From assembly GCF_014205165.1 (NCBI RefSeq), contig NZ_JACHMZ010000001.1, positions 2,082,001 through 2,146,000 of the forward strand: a stretch of 64,000 bases of DNA, given 5' to 3'. The stretch is from Micromonospora carbonacea (GTDB taxonomy: Bacteria; Actinomycetota; Actinomycetes; Mycobacteriales; Micromonosporaceae). The notes beneath the pieces were generated by a model. That model ran no database searches and had not been told where the DNA came from. It saw only the letters and a list, made by a program, of their open reading frames with translations. The first letter of the stretch is position 1. Each line of letters begins with the position of its first letter. A program made the translations under genes and the position numbers. Below are positions 18,345 to 31,066 of the stretch, in pieces.

Positions 18345-19161
18345 CCGCCGGGCGCCAGGTGGCGAGGAGGGCCAAGGCCAGGGCGATCTCGGCCAGGTCG
18401 CCGCCGTAGTACATGACCGTCGCGCCGGCGCGCAGCTGCTCCGGCGGGGCGGGGACGTCCACGGCGAGTCCCGCGTACAGCAGTTGGGCCAGGGCGGCGT
18501 GGGCGGCCACGGCGACCCCGAGCACCACGAGCCGCACCGGGACCCGGGGCCGGTGCGGGCCGGGGTCGGGCCCGGCGACCGACCAGGCGAAGAGCAGCCC
18601 CGAGAGCAGGAAGTGCAGGTGCGCCAGGTGGTGCAGGGCCGGGTGCGCCAGCGTCGCCCGGTACAGCGGCGTCAGGTACAGCGCGTACAGCCCGCCGGTG
18701 GTGAGCACGAGGCCGGTCACCGGGTGGGCGAACACGGCGAGGGCGGGGCGGCGCAGCAGCCGGACCAGGGCCCGGCCGCGCCGCCGCTCGATGCTGCGCA
18801 GCGCCAGGGTGACCGGCGCGCCGAGCACCAGCCCGAGCGGCGCGAGCATGCCGACCAGCAGGTGCTGCCACGCGTGCGCGGCGAAGCCGCCGGCCGGCAG
18901 GGCCAGCCCCACCGCGAGCAGGCCGGCCCCCGCGCCGAAGGCCGTCGTGCGCCGGTGCGGCCAGCCGCCCCCGTCGGGCCCGCGCTGCCGCAGCGCGGCG
19001 GCGAGATAGACCCAGAACAGCACCAGGGGTACGAGCAGCGCCGGCCCCGGCGCGTACCCGTCGTGCCCGCCGTGGCCGTCCCCACCGACCACCCGGCCTG
19101 CGGTCGTCGCCAGTGCGTCGGCCACCGCCAGGGTTCCCGCCGCCGTCAGGTCCCCGGTCAC
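18310..19161 (-). CDS. CtaG-like cytochrome c oxidase assembly membrane protein, 283 aa
   Basis: A polytopic membrane protein with about seven hydrophobic helices and family-like histidines: GFAAHAWQHLLVGMLAPLGLVLGAPVTL, HPALHHLAHLHFLLSGLLFAW, and the C-terminal YYGGDLAEIALALALL. This matches the CtaG/caa3 oxidase assembly family, proposed to help copper insertion. GTG 19161 overlaps the DUF2243 stop by 4 nt. The last residues, RKGPLLTHSA, and the TAG stop are encoded by repeat R1, so the native C-terminus has been replaced or extended by the element. The gene lies within the aro block on the opposite strand. Confidence 0.82.
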   Translation of the reverse strand: MTGDLTAAGTLAVADALATTAGRVVGGDGHGGHDGYAPGPALLVPLVLFWVYLAAALRQRGPDGGGWPHRRTTAFGAGAGLLAVGLALPAGGFAAHAWQHLLVGMLAPLGLVLGAPVTLALRSIERRRGRALVRLLRRPALAVFAHPVTGLVLTTGGLYALYLTPLYRATLAHPALHHLAHLHFLLSGLLFAWSVAGPDPGPHRPRVPVRLVVLGVAVAAHAALAQLLYAGLAVDVPAPPEQLRAGATVMYYGGDLAEIALALALLATWRPAVRKGPLLTHSA

Positions 19162-19679
19162 CGGCGGTCGGCGCAGAGGTCCACGGTCGTGCCGCGGCGC
19201 TGCACCAGCCAGCCGGCGGCGACCAGCGCCGCCCCGAGCGCCAGGAACCCGAGGTCCCACCACGTCCGGTACGCGCCCTCGCGCACGTGGTGGATGCCGA
19301 GCAGGTGGTGGTCGACGATCCCCTCGACGAGGTTGAACAGCCCCCAGCCGACCAGCGCCCAGCCCCACAGCACGGGGGAGCGCCACAGCCGACCTCGCGA
19401 CCGGGTGACCCGGGCGTAGAGCAGCGCCAGGCCGGTCAGCACCGCCACCCAGGTCACCACGTGGAAGATCCCGTCCCAGAGGGTGTTCATCTCCAGGCCG
19501 GGCACGGTGTCCACCGGGTAGGCCCTGACCCCGACGTTGTCGCTGCCGGTGCCGCTGAGCATGTGGTGCCACTGGAGCACCTGGTGCAGCACGATGCCGT
19601 CGGCGAAGCCGCCGAGGCCGACGCCGAGGATCGTGGCGGGCAGCCGGATGTCGGCGCTGTCAGTGCTGGGTGTGCTCAT
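19158..19679 (-). CDS. DUF2243 family membrane protein, 173 aa
   Basis: Four predicted membrane segments. The N-terminus LPATILGVGLGGFADGIVLHQVLQWHHM is the DUF2243 hallmark, and a later WGLFNLVEGIVDHHLLGIHHV adds further histidines. DUF2243 genes commonly accompany CtaG-like genes, so a role in metal or oxidase assembly at the membrane is inferred. GGAGGT precedes ATG 19679 on the minus strand. It is the first gene of the two-gene unit. Confidence 0.85.
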   Translation of the reverse strand: MSTPSTDSADIRLPATILGVGLGGFADGIVLHQVLQWHHMLSGTGSDNVGVRAYPVDTVPGLEMNTLWDGIFHVVTWVAVLTGLALLYARVTRSRGRLWRSPVLWGWALVGWGLFNLVEGIVDHHLLGIHHVREGAYRTWWDLGFLALGAALVAAGWLVQRRGTTVDLCADRR

Positions 19680-19892
19680 CGCGGGGTACCTCCGCCTCGT
19701 CGGCCGGCCCGTGCCGGAGACGCCCCGTGCTGAGAACGTCGTCCGGGTCCGGACCGTCGCCTGTGCTGGAAACGCTGCCCCCGCTCTGCCCGGCTAAACG
19801 CCGCCGGCCGCCGCCGGTGACGTGGCGGGGGCGACCCGTGATACGCCGGCGTCGCCTCATGCGGCGGAGTCGCGCCGTGCGTGGTGTTAGGA

Positions 19893-19939
19893 AGGGGCCC
19901 TTCCTATACAGAAAGCGTTAACAAGGTGCCCTTCCTTGC
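19893..19939 (+). repeat. 47-bp dispersed repeat R2 (MITE-like), right flank of cassette
   Basis: AGGGGCCCTTCCTATACAGA continues to GCGTTAACAAGGTGCCCTTCCTT. It aligns with R1 along its whole length in the same orientation with about nine differences. The preceding GTTAGGA extends the left terminal repeat. R1 and R2 bracket the CtaG-like/DUF2243 genes as direct repeats. Confidence 0.8.
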
Positions 19940-19991
19940 ACCTACCCCGCCACGGAGTGGACAGGCTCCGTCGTGCGGGCCGTGGCTGGAC

Positions 19992-19997
19992 TAGGCT
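19992..19997 (+). promoter_or_regulatory. candidate -10 box, leaderless aroB
   Basis: TAGGCT ends 8 nt before ATG 20006. It supports that start and implies that aroB has its own promoter downstream of the inserted cassette. Confidence 0.45.
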
Positions 19998-20005
19998 GCC
20001 GGGCG

Positions 20006-21082
20006 ATGGACGAGGTGACCCGGATTCCGGTCGGCGGCGAACGGCCGTACGACGTGCTGGTGGGACGCGACCTGCTCGGTTCGCTCCCGACGTTGCTGCC
20101 CGGCGCGACCCGGGTGGCGGTGCTGCACGCGCCGCCGCTGAAGGGGCTGGCCGACGCGATCGGCGCGCGCCTGGCGGCGGCCGGGGCAGCCCCGCTGCTC
20201 GTGGAGGTGCCGGACGCCGAGGCGGGCAAGGCCATCGAGGTGGCCGCTTCGTGCTGGGACCGGCTCGGCGAGGCGGGCTTCACGCGTACGGACGCGGTGG
20301 TCGGGGTGGGCGGCGGCGCGGTCACCGACCTGGCCGGCTTCGTCGCGGCCTGCTGGCTGCGCGGGGTGCGCTGGGTGCCGGTGGCGACGTCGCTGCTGGG
20401 CATGGTCGACGCGGCGGTGGGCGGCAAGACGGGGATCAACACGGCGGCCGGCAAGAACCTGGTGGGCGGCTTCCACCCGCCGGTCGGGGTGCTGTGCGAC
20501 CTCGCGGTGCTCGACAGCCTCCCGCCGGCCGACCTGGCGGCGGGGCTGGCCGAGGTGGTCAAGTGCGGCTTCATCGCCGACCCGGTGATCCTCGACCTGG
20601 TCGAGCGGGACCGGGCGGCGGCGACGGACCCGACGTCGCCGGTGGTCCGGGAGCTGATCGAGCGGGCGATCCGGGTGAAGGCCGACGTGGTCTCCGGCGA
20701 CCTGCGCGAGTCCGGGGTGCGCGAGGTGCTCAACTACGGCCACACCCTCGCCCACGCGATCGAGAAGGTGGAGGGTTACCGCTGGCGGCACGGGCACGCC
20801 GTGTCCGTCGGGCTGGTCTACGCGGGGGAGCTGGCCCGGCTGGCGGGCCGGTTGGACCCGGAGACCACCGCGCGGCACCGCGCGGTGCTGACGGCGCTGG
20901 GGCTGCCGACGGCGTACCGGGCCGACGCGTGGCCGCAGCTGCTGGCCGCGATGCGGGTGGACAAGAAGAGCCGCGGCTCGCGGTTGCGGTTCGTGGTGCT
21001 CGACGCGCTGGCCCGCCCGGCGATCCTGGAGGGCCCGGACGACGAGCTGCTGCACGCCGCCTACCGGGAGGTCAGCCGGTGA
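20006..21082 (+). CDS. aroB: 3-dehydroquinate synthase
   Basis: It converts DAHP to 3-dehydroquinate using NAD and a divalent metal. The 358-aa protein has [40 protein letters not shown] blocks ([20 protein letters not shown]), the metal-binding GLAEVVKCG and [12 protein letters not shown], and [13 protein letters not shown] 19973 is an earlier in-frame start, but ATG 20006 fits family length and the -10 box. It is followed by aroQ after a 55-bp repeat-like spacer. Confidence 0.96.
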   Translation: MDEVTRIPVGGERPYDVLVGRDLLGSLPTLLPGATRVAVLHAPPLKGLADAIGARLAAAGAAPLLVEVPDAEAGKAIEVAASCWDRLGEAGFTRTDAVVGVGGGAVTDLAGFVAACWLRGVRWVPVATSLLGMVDAAVGGKTGINTAAGKNLVGGFHPPVGVLCDLAVLDSLPPADLAAGLAEVVKCGFIADPVILDLVERDRAAATDPTSPVVRELIERAIRVKADVVSGDLRESGVREVLNYGHTLAHAIEKVEGYRWRHGHAVSVGLVYAGELARLAGRLDPETTARHRAVLTALGLPTAYRADAWPQLLAAMRVDKKSRGSRLRFVVLDALARPAILEGPDDELLHAAYREVSR

Positions 21083-21132
21083 GTGCGAGGAGCGCGGCGC
21101 AGCGGAGCCCCGCAGCCGCGAACGAGAGAGGC
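21083..21132 (+). repeat. possible dispersed intergenic repeat between aroB and aroQ
   Basis: The spacer reads GTGAGTGCGAGGAGCGCGGC and continues to GGAGCCCCGCAGCCGCGAACG. From memory, sequences of this form (GAGGAGCGC...CCCCGC...CGCGAACGA) recur between genes in Micromonosporaceae. A related stretch is found inside pyrC at 25901-25960. Within this window only those two copies are evident. Confidence 0.4.
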
Positions 21133-21137
21133 ACCGC

Positions 21138-21578
21138 GTGAGGGTCTACGTGTTGAACGGGCCGAACCTGGGCCGGCTGGGCACCCGCCAGGTCGACGTC
21201 TACGGGGCGACCAGCTACGCCGACCTGGTGGGGCTCTGCGAGGCGACCGGCCGGGAGCTGGGGCTGGACGTGACGGTGCGGCAGACCGACGCCGAGCACG
21301 AGCTGGTGGGCTGGCTGCACGACGCGGCCGACGAGCGGGCGGCGGTGGTGCTCAACCCGGCCGCCTGGTCGCACTACTCCATCGCGGTGCGGGACGCCTG
21401 CGCCCTGCTGCGCGGCCCGCTGGTGGAGGTGCACATCTCCAACATCCACGCCCGGGAGGAGTTCCGCGCGCACTCGGTGGTCTCGGCGGTGGCGACGGGG
21501 GTGATCTGCGGGTTGGGCGTGGACGGCTACCGGCTGGCCCTGCACCACCTGGCGGGCCGCGCGGACGCGGCCCGCTAG
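21138..21578 (+). CDS. aroQ: 3-dehydroquinate dehydratase, type II
   Basis: It dehydrates 3-dehydroquinate to 3-dehydroshikimate. The 146-aa protein has the type II start [19 protein letters not shown] with the catalytic Arg/Tyr region, [51 protein letters not shown] and the C-terminal [17 protein letters not shown] 21138 has an AGAGAGG ribosome site upstream. Confidence 0.97.
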   Translation: MRVYVLNGPNLGRLGTRQVDVYGATSYADLVGLCEATGRELGLDVTVRQTDAEHELVGWLHDAADERAAVVLNPAAWSHYSIAVRDACALLRGPLVEVHISNIHAREEFRAHSVVSAVATGVICGLGVDGYRLALHHLAGRADAAR

Positions 21579-21719
21579 GGACGCCGCCCGCGCAGGGGTG
21601 GTCGGTGGGGGCGGCTCGCGCGGGCGCGGGAACGACCGGCGGCTGACGGCGGGTACGGCCGGCGGGGGCAGCTAGTAGACTTGCCAGGTCTGTCCGCCAA
21701 TTGATGATCAAGGCAGGAA

Positions 21720-22277
21720 ATGGCCACCACCAACGACCTGAAGAACGGCCTGGTACTCAACCTCGACGGGGAGCTCTGGGCCGTCGTAGAGTTCCAGCAC
21801 GTCAAGCCCGGTAAGGGTGGCGCCTTCGTGCGTACCACGCTGAAGAACGTGCTGTCCGGCAAGGTGGTCGACAAGACCTTCAACGCGGGCACCAAGGTCG
21901 AGACCGCGACCGTGGACAAGCGCACGATGCAATACCTCTACGCCGACGGCGAGGACTACGTCTTCATGGATCTGGAGACGTTCGACCAGATCACCGTGCC
22001 CGGGGGCACCGTCGGCGAGGCCGCCAACTACCTCCTGCCGGAGGCCGAGGCGACCGTCGCCACCCACGAGGGCGTGCCGCTCTACATCGAGCTGCCGACC
22101 TCCGTGGTGCTGGAGATCACCTACACGGAGCCGGGCCTGCAGGGCGACCGGTCCACCGGCGGCAACAAGCCGGCGACGGTCGAGACCGGCGCGACCGTGC
22201 AGGTGCCGCTCTTCATCACCACCGGCGAGAAGATCAAGGTCGACACCCGCGACGGCCGTTACCTCGGCCGCGCCTGA
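21720..22277 (+). CDS. efp: elongation factor P
   Basis: It relieves ribosome stalling at polyproline motifs, which is notable beside a 1176-aa Pro-rich protein in the same window. The 185-aa protein has three beta-barrel domains: [21 protein letters not shown] with the loop GKGGA (the modified-loop position), [26 protein letters not shown], and the C-terminal [23 protein letters not shown] -10-like box lies at 21676-21681. AAGGCAGGAA precedes the ATG. Its TGA overlaps the nusB ATG. Confidence 0.97.
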   Translation: MATTNDLKNGLVLNLDGELWAVVEFQHVKPGKGGAFVRTTLKNVLSGKVVDKTFNAGTKVETATVDKRTMQYLYADGEDYVFMDLETFDQITVPGGTVGEAANYLLPEAEATVATHEGVPLYIELPTSVVLEITYTEPGLQGDRSTGGNKPATVETGATVQVPLFITTGEKIKVDTRDGRYLGRA

Positions 22278-22711
22278 TGGCCGAGGGGCCCAAGCAGCAG
22301 ATGCCGGCGCGCCGCAAGGCGCGCAAGCGGGCGCTGGACGTGCTCTTCGAGGCCGACCTGCGCAACCGGCCGCCGGTGGAGGTGCTCGCCGGCTACGTCG
22401 AGCGGATCGAGAAGCCCCACCCGGAGCACCTGGGTTACGCGGTCGGCCTCGTCGAGGGGGTGGCCGCGCACCTGGACCGGATCGACGAGCTGATCGCCAG
22501 CTACGCCGAGGGGTGGACGCTGGACCGGATGCCGGCGGTGGACCGCAACCTGGCCCGCATCGCCGTCTACGAGCTGCTCTACGTCGACGAGCTCGACGAC
22601 GCGGTGGCGATCAGCGAGGCCGTCGAGCTGGCCCGGCAGATGTCGACCGACGATTCGCCGCGCTTCCTCAACGGGGTGCTCGGCCGGATCGCCGAGTACG
22701 CCACCCGCTGA
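22277..22711 (+). CDS. nusB: transcription antitermination factor NusB
   Basis: An all-helical RNA-binding factor that acts with NusE/S10 in rRNA antitermination. At 144 aa, seen: ARRKARKRALDVLFEADLRN (the RNA-binding basic start), a central helical core, and IAVYELLYVDELDDAVAISEAVELARQMSTDDSPRFLNGVLGRIAEY, the family C-terminus. ATG 22277 overlaps the efp stop by one base. A strong terminator follows at 22753. Confidence 0.96.
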   Translation: MAEGPKQQMPARRKARKRALDVLFEADLRNRPPVEVLAGYVERIEKPHPEHLGYAVGLVEGVAAHLDRIDELIASYAEGWTLDRMPAVDRNLARIAVYELLYVDELDDAVAISEAVELARQMSTDDSPRFLNGVLGRIAEYATR

Positions 22712-22752
22712 CCGCCGCCCCTCGGGGGGCGGCGGCGGGCAAGCGGTGTCGA

Positions 22753-22783
22753 AAAGGGCCCGTGCCTGCGGCACGGGCCCTTT
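22753..22783. terminator. intrinsic terminator between nusB (+) and bldD (-)
   Basis: Arms AAAGGGCCCGTGC (22753-22765) and GCACGGGCCCTTT (22771-22783) pair perfectly over 13 bp with a 5-nt loop. With AAA at one end and TTT at the other it can serve both converging transcripts. Confidence 0.88.
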
Positions 22784-22825
22784 CGGCGTGGCCTGGTCAG
22801 GGCGTGCGGGACGCCCCACGACACG

Positions 22826-23314
22826 TCAGGACGCGAAGAACGCCCGCGGGTCGGCGACGAGCACCCCGTGCTCGGTGAGGCGCTCGATCAGCCCGGACGG
22901 CGAGGCGTCGTAGACGATCGCCAGGGCGCGCAGGTCGTCGGCGCGGATGGAGAGCACCCGGCCGTTGTAGTCGCCCCGCTGCTGCTGGATGGCGCGGGCG
23001 TACCGGGCGACGTAGGCCAGGTCCTCGGAGGCGTCGTCGTAGAGCCGCTCCAGGTCCAGGACGATCTTGCTGGTGGGCTCGTGTCGCACCCCGCTGCCGT
23101 CGGGCAGCAGCTCGGAGACGGGCACCCGGTAGAAGTCGGCCAGCTCGGCCAGGCGGGACACCGTGACGGCGCGGTCACCGCGCTCGTACGAGCCGACCAC
23201 CACGGCCTTCCACCGCCCGTTGGACTTCTCCTCCACCCCCTGCAGGGACAGGCCCTGCTGCTGGCGGATGGAGCGCAGGCGGGCGCCCAGCGACTTGGCG
23301 TATTCAGAGGGCAT
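22826..23314 (-). CDS. bldD: developmental master regulator BldD
   Basis: A dimeric DNA-binding repressor of sporulation genes that is activated by tetrameric cyclic-di-GMP in Streptomyces. The 162-aa protein has an XRE HTH (about residues 6-65, [53 protein letters not shown]) and a C-terminal domain with R113-G-D115 and R124-x-x-D127, exactly the RxD-X8-RxxD cyclic-di-GMP signature. It is divergent from pyrR over a 284-bp gap. A GGDEF-type response regulator lies at 47363 in the same window. Confidence 0.96.
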   Translation of the reverse strand: MPSEYAKSLGARLRSIRQQQGLSLQGVEEKSNGRWKAVVVGSYERGDRAVTVSRLAELADFYRVPVSELLPDGSGVRHEPTSKIVLDLERLYDDASEDLAYVARYARAIQQQRGDYNGRVLSIRADDLRALAIVYDASPSGLIERLTEHGVLVADPRAFFAS

Positions 23315-23554
23315 TCGGACACTCCCAGTGCTGCTCGGGGTTCACCCCGCGATCGCTACGGAGCGTGACGGTACGGGGATTGCGACAACTGGTCAAGTGG
23401 TCAGGACCCTACCGTTGGGCTGGGCGGGGGGAGTTGTACCGATTCGCCAGCCTGATTCTGGGGTCAGTGCCGGCGTCGGGTGGTCCCGTGACCGCTGGTA
23501 ACGTGGCACGCAGCCCCCGCCTGGGCCGCCCGCGGCCCGCCGGAGGCGTCAGAC

Positions 23555-23598
23555 GTCCTTTAACGACCCGTCCCGTGAGGCGGGGAAGGAGGTCCGCC
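23555..23598 (+). promoter_or_regulatory. PyrR-binding hairpin over the pyrR ribosome site
   Basis: The leader just before pyrR reads GTCCTTTAACGACCCGTCCC, then GTGAGGCGGGGAAGGAGGT. CCTT/AAGG and CCCG/CGGG stems hold a loop with TCCCGTGAGG, matching the PyrR binding-loop core (CNGNGAGG). The 3' arm overlaps the Shine-Dalgarno AAGGAGGT. In mycobacteria PyrR bound to UMP represses translation through such a loop. The same mode is inferred here, since no terminator follows. Confidence 0.8.
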
Positions 23599-24186
23599 GT
23601 GGCCTACCCGTCGGCTGCCCACCCGTCGCCACCGCGACAACCCTCGGTGAAGGTGATCCTCGCCGCAGCGGACGTCTCGCGCGTGGTCGACCGCATCGCA
23701 CACCAGATCCTCGAGAAGACCCAGGGCGCCGCCGGCACGGTGCTGCTTGGGATTCCCACCCGCGGCGTGCCGCTCGCCCGGCGGCTCGCCGCCCGGATCG
23801 GCGCCTTCGAGGACGTCGCCATCCCGGCCGGTGTGCTCGACATCACCCTCTACCGCGACGACCTGCGCCGGCACGCCACCCGCGCGGTCGGCCCGACCCA
23901 GCTGCCGGCCGGCGGGATCGACGGCAAGCGGGTCGTCCTCGTCGACGACGTCCTCTTCTCCGGCCGCACCGTCCGGGCCGCGCTCGACGCGCTCAGCGAC
24001 GTGGGCCGCCCCGCCTCGGTGCAGCTCGCCGTCCTGGTCGACCGGGGCCACCGGCAGCTGCCCATCCGCGCCGACTACGTCGGCAAGAACATCCCGACCG
24101 CGCTGGCCGAGAACGTGAAGGTCACCCTCGCCGAGACCGACGGCGTCGACGAGGTCAAGCTGTACGGGGAGGCGACCGCCGCATGA
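23599..24186 (+). CDS. pyrR: bifunctional PyrR: pyr operon RNA-binding regulator / uracil phosphoribosyltransferase
   Basis: It senses UMP/UTP and binds pyr leader RNA, with secondary UPRT activity. The 195-aa protein has the PRPP loop [21 protein letters not shown], the start [44 protein letters not shown] and [25 protein letters not shown] 23599 is chosen because AAGGAGGT precedes it and the N-terminus then matches the family. It overlaps pyrB by 4 nt (ATGA). Confidence 0.96.
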   Translation: MAYPSAAHPSPPRQPSVKVILAAADVSRVVDRIAHQILEKTQGAAGTVLLGIPTRGVPLARRLAARIGAFEDVAIPAGVLDITLYRDDLRRHATRAVGPTQLPAGGIDGKRVVLVDDVLFSGRTVRAALDALSDVGRPASVQLAVLVDRGHRQLPIRADYVGKNIPTALAENVKVTLAETDGVDEVKLYGEATAA

Positions 24187-25109
24187 TCCGCCACCTGCTC
24201 TCCGGCGCCGACCTGGACGCCGCCACCGCCACCCTGATCCTGGACACCGCCGCCGAGATGGCCACGGTCGCCGGCCGCGAGGTCAAGAAGCTGCCCGCGC
24301 TGCGCGGGCGGACCGTGGTGAACCTCTTCTACGAGGACTCCACCCGCACCCGGATCTCGTTCGAGGCGGCGGCGAAGCGGCTCAGCGCCGACGTGATCAA
24401 CTTCTCGGCCAAGGGCTCCAGCGTCGCCAAGGGCGAGAGCCTGAAGGACACCGCGCTCACCCTCCAGGCGATGGGGGCCGACGCGGTCGTCGTCCGGCAC
24501 CCCGCCTCGGGCGCCCCGCACCGGCTGGCCGACTGGGTCGACGGGTCGGTGGTCAACGCCGGCGACGGCACCCACGAGCACCCCACCCAGGCGCTGCTGG
24601 ACGCGTACACGATGCGGGCCCGGCTGGGCCGGCTCGCCGGCCTGCACGTCGCGGTCGTCGGGGACGTGCTGCACTCCCGGGTGGCCCGCTCCAACGTGCT
24701 GCTGCTGTCCACCCTCGGGGCGAAGGTCACCCTGGTCGGTCCGCCCACGCTGATCCCCGTCGACATCGCGCAGGCCCTCGCGCCCGGCATCGACGTCTCC
24801 TACGACCTCGACGCCGTGCTGCCGAACGTGGACGTGGTGATGATGCTGCGGGTGCAGCGGGAGCGGATGACCGACTCCTACTTCCCGTCGGCCCGCGAGT
24901 ACGCCCGCCGCTACGGGCTCGACGCGCCCCGGATGCGCCGGCTGCCGGAGCACGCGATCGTCATGCACCCCGGGCCGATGAACCGGGGCATGGAGATCAC
25001 GCCCGAGGTCGCCGACTCGCCCCGCTCCACCATCGTCGAACAGGTCGCCAACGGGGTCTCCGTGCGGATGGCCGTCCTCTACCTGCTGCTCGGGGGGAAC
25101 AACCTGTGA
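24183..25109 (+). CDS. pyrB: aspartate carbamoyltransferase catalytic subunit
   Basis: It condenses carbamoyl phosphate with aspartate. The 308-aa protein has the carbamoyl-phosphate loop [12 protein letters not shown] (STRTR), the [12 protein letters not shown] block, [22 protein letters not shown] and the C-terminal [11 protein letters not shown]. No pyrI regulatory subunit is present. In actinobacteria PyrB associates with PyrC. It overlaps pyrR and pyrC by 4 nt each. Confidence 0.97.
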   Translation: MIRHLLSGADLDAATATLILDTAAEMATVAGREVKKLPALRGRTVVNLFYEDSTRTRISFEAAAKRLSADVINFSAKGSSVAKGESLKDTALTLQAMGADAVVVRHPASGAPHRLADWVDGSVVNAGDGTHEHPTQALLDAYTMRARLGRLAGLHVAVVGDVLHSRVARSNVLLLSTLGAKVTLVGPPTLIPVDIAQALAPGIDVSYDLDAVLPNVDVVMMLRVQRERMTDSYFPSAREYARRYGLDAPRMRRLPEHAIVMHPGPMNRGMEITPEVADSPRSTIVEQVANGVSVRMAVLYLLLGGNNL

Positions 25110-26437
25110 CCGCGTACCTGATCACCAACGTGAGCGTCGTCGGCGCCGCGCCGACCGACCTGCTGATCCGCGACGGCGTCGTCGCCGAGACCGGCACCGG
25201 CCTCACCGCGTCCGACGCCACCCGGGTCGACGGCACCGGGCTGGTCGCCCTGCCCGGCCTGGTCGACCTGCACACCCACCTGCGCGAGCCCGGCCGCGAG
25301 GACGCCGAGACCGTGGAGTCCGGCTCCCGGGCGGCGGCGCTCGGCGGCTACACGGCGGTCTGCGCGATGGCCAACACCTCCCCGGTCGCCGACACCGCCG
25401 GCGTGGTCGAGCAGGTCTGGCGGCTCGGCCGGGAGGCCGGGCTGGTCGACGTGCAGCCGATCGGCGCGGTCACCGTCGGCCTGGCCGGCGAGCGCCTGGC
25501 CGAGCTGGGCGCGATGGCCGACTCGGCGGCCCGGGTGCGGATCTTCTCCGACGACGGGCACTGCGTCGCCGACCCGAAGCTGATGCGCCGGGCGCTGGAG
25601 TACGTCAAGGCGTTCGACGGGATCATCGCCCAGCACGCCGAGGAGCCCCGGCTCACCGAGGGCGCGCAGATGCACGAGGGCGAGGTGTCCACCCGGCTCG
25701 GGCTGACCGGCTGGCCGGCGGTCGCCGAGGAGGCGATCATCGCCCGGGACGTGCTGCTCGCCGAGCATGTCGGCAGCCGCCTGCACGTCTGCCACGTCTC
25801 CACCGCCGGCAGCGTCGAGGTGCTGCGCCAGGCCAAGGCCCGGGGGGTACGCGTCACCGCCGAGGTGACCCCGCACCACCTGCTGCTGACGGACGAGGTC
25901 GTGAGCGGGAGGGGTGAGCTGGCCAGCCCCGCGCTCGCGAGCGACTGGAGCCCGGCGGGAGCCTACGACCCGGTGTTCAAGGTCAACCCGCCGCTGCGCA
26001 CGGCCACCGACATCGCCGCGCTGCGCGCCGCCCTGGCCGAGGGCGTGATCGACGTCATCGCCACCGACCACGCCCCGCACGCGGTGGAGGACAAGGAGTG
26101 CGAGTGGGCGTACGCCCGGCCGGGCATGCTCGGTCTGGAGACGGCGCTGTCGATCGCGCTCGACGTGCTCGGCCCGCAGTGGGACCTGATCGCCGAGCGC
26201 ATGTCGCGCGCCCCGGCCCGCATCGCCGGGCTCGACGGCCACGGCGTCGATCCGGCCCCCGGCGTGCCGGCCAACCTGACCCTGGTCGACCCGGCCGCCC
26301 GCCGGGTCATCGAGCCCGCGGAGCTGGCCAGCCGCAGTCGCAACACCCCGTACGCCCGCATGACGCTGCCGGGTCGCATCGTGGCGACCTTCCTGCGCGG
26401 CGAGCCGACGGTCCTGGACGGAAAGGCTGTTAACTAA
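25106..26437 (+). CDS. pyrC: dihydroorotase (with a 20-residue insertion)
   Basis: It cyclises carbamoyl aspartate to dihydroorotate. The zinc amidohydrolase motifs are present: [20 protein letters not shown] (metal His), [10 protein letters not shown] and IATDHAPH. Between TDEV and [13 protein letters not shown], where relatives run straight through, about 20 extra residues (266-285, [20 protein letters not shown]) are encoded by a stretch that resembles the aroB-aroQ spacer repeat. The frame is kept and the catalytic motifs are intact, so the enzyme is probably active. It overlaps pyrB by 4 nt (GTGA). Confidence 0.95.
   Translation: MTAYLITNVSVVGAAPTDLLIRDGVVAETGTGLTASDATRVDGTGLVALPGLVDLHTHLREPGREDAETVESGSRAAALGGYTAVCAMANTSPVADTAGVVEQVWRLGREAGLVDVQPIGAVTVGLAGERLAELGAMADSAARVRIFSDDGHCVADPKLMRRALEYVKAFDGIIAQHAEEPRLTEGAQMHEGEVSTRLGLTGWPAVAEEAIIARDVLLAEHVGSRLHVCHVSTAGSVEVLRQAKARGVRVTAEVTPHHLLLTDEVVSGRGELASPALASDWSPAGAYDPVFKVNPPLRTATDIAALRAALAEGVIDVIATDHAPHAVEDKECEWAYARPGMLGLETALSIALDVLGPQWDLIAERMSRAPARIAGLDGHGVDPAPGVPANLTLVDPAARRVIEPAELASRSRNTPYARMTLPGRIVATFLRGEPTVLDGKAVN
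25901..25960 (+). repeat. repeat-like insertion inside pyrC
   Basis: GTGAGCGGGAGGGGTGAGCT continues to CCAGCCCCGCGCTCGCGAGCG. It shares the GTGAG-GAGG-AGCCCCGC-CGCGA-CGA order with the aroB-aroQ spacer at 21083-21132. It adds about 60 bp, a multiple of three, at a surface-loop position of dihydroorotase. Confidence 0.45.
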
Positions 26438-26438
26438 T

Positions 26439-27660
26439 ATGGAGAAGCGCAGGAGCGCGATCCTGGTGCTGGAGGACGGGCGCACGTTCCACGGCGAGGC
26501 GTACGGCAGCATCGGCGAAACCTTCGGCGAGGCGGTCTTCAACACCGGCATGACCGGCTACCAGGAGACGCTGACCGACCCGTCCTACCACCGGCAGGTG
26601 GTGGTGCAGACCGCCCCGCACATCGGCAACACCGGCGTCAACGCCGAGGACGACGAGTCCGCCCGCATCTGGGTGGCCGGCTACGTGGTGCGCGACCCGG
26701 CCCGGGTCGCCTCGAACTGGCGGTCCACCGGCGCGCTGGCCGACCGGCTCGCCGCCGAGGGCGTGGTCGGCATCAGCGGCGTGGACACCCGGGCGCTGAC
26801 CCGGCACCTGCGCGAGCGCGGCGCGATGCGGGTCGGCGTCTCCAGCGTCGACGACGACCCGCGCGCCCTGCTGGCCCGGGTCCGCCAGGCGCCGCAGATG
26901 GTCGGCGCGGACCTCTCCGCCGAGGTGAGCACCGCGCAGCCGTACGTCGTCGCGGCCGAGGGCACCCACCGGTTCACGGTGGCCGCCCTGGACCTGGGCA
27001 TCAAGCGCAACGTGCCGCGCCGGCTCGCCGCGCGCGGCGTCACCACCCACGTGCTGCCCGCCGGGTCGAGCATCGACGACCTGCTCGCCACCGGCGCGGA
27101 CGCCGTCTTCTTCTCGCCCGGTCCCGGCGACCCGGCGACCGCCGACGGCCCGGTGGGGCTGGCCCGGGAGGTGCTCGCCCGGCGGATCCCGCTGTTCGGC
27201 ATCTGCTTCGGCAGCCAGATCCTCGGCCGGGCGCTCGGCTTCGGCACCTACAAGCTCGGCTACGGCCACCGGGGCATCAACCAGCCGGTGCTCGACCGGG
27301 CCACCGGCAAGGTCGAGGTGACCAGCCACAACCACGGCTTCGCCGTCGCCTGGCCGGGCCGCGAACAGGAGCAGGGCGCGGTGCAGGTGCCGGGTGCGCG
27401 GGCCGGCGCGGTCGTGCCCGACCAGGTGATCGACACCGAGTTCGGCGGCGTCGAGGTGTCGCACGTCTGCCTCAACGACAACGTGGTCGAGGGGCTGCGG
27501 GCGCTCGACGTGCCCGCCTTCACCGTCCAGTACCACCCGGAGGCGGCGGCCGGCCCGCACGACGCGGACTACCTGTTCGACCGCTTCGCCGAGCTGATCG
27601 AGGGCCGTGCCCCCGACCAGCGGCCCAGCGAGGGCCGGAGCAACAGCGAGGGGCGCGCGC

Positions 27661-27668
<8 letters not shown>
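26439..27668 (+). CDS. carA: carbamoyl-phosphate synthase, small (glutaminase) subunit
   Basis: It hydrolyses glutamine and passes ammonia to CarB. The 409-aa protein has the N-terminal [18 protein letters not shown] and [16 protein letters not shown], then a class I glutamine amidotransferase domain with the nucleophile Cys in [22 protein letters not shown], and the catalytic His/Glu in [14 protein letters not shown] 26439 is one base after the pyrC stop. carB starts 8 nt before its end. Confidence 0.97.
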
Positions 27669-31041
<3,373 letters not shown>

Positions 31042-31066
31042 CCGCCGGCACACCGGGGAGCGGCCG

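Larger units (their letters stand above)
19680..20005. other. intergenic region between DUF2243 (-) and aroB (+)
   Basis: These 326 bp hold the upstream region of the cassette, repeat R2 (19893-19939) and the aroB -10 box (19992-19997). I see no gene in it. Short open frames across it have no ribosome sites or recognisable products. Confidence 0.7.

Noticed and set aside
19973..20005. GTG 19973 as aroB start
   Set aside because: It adds 11 residues not typical of the family, and a leaderless -10 box sits between it and ATG 20006.
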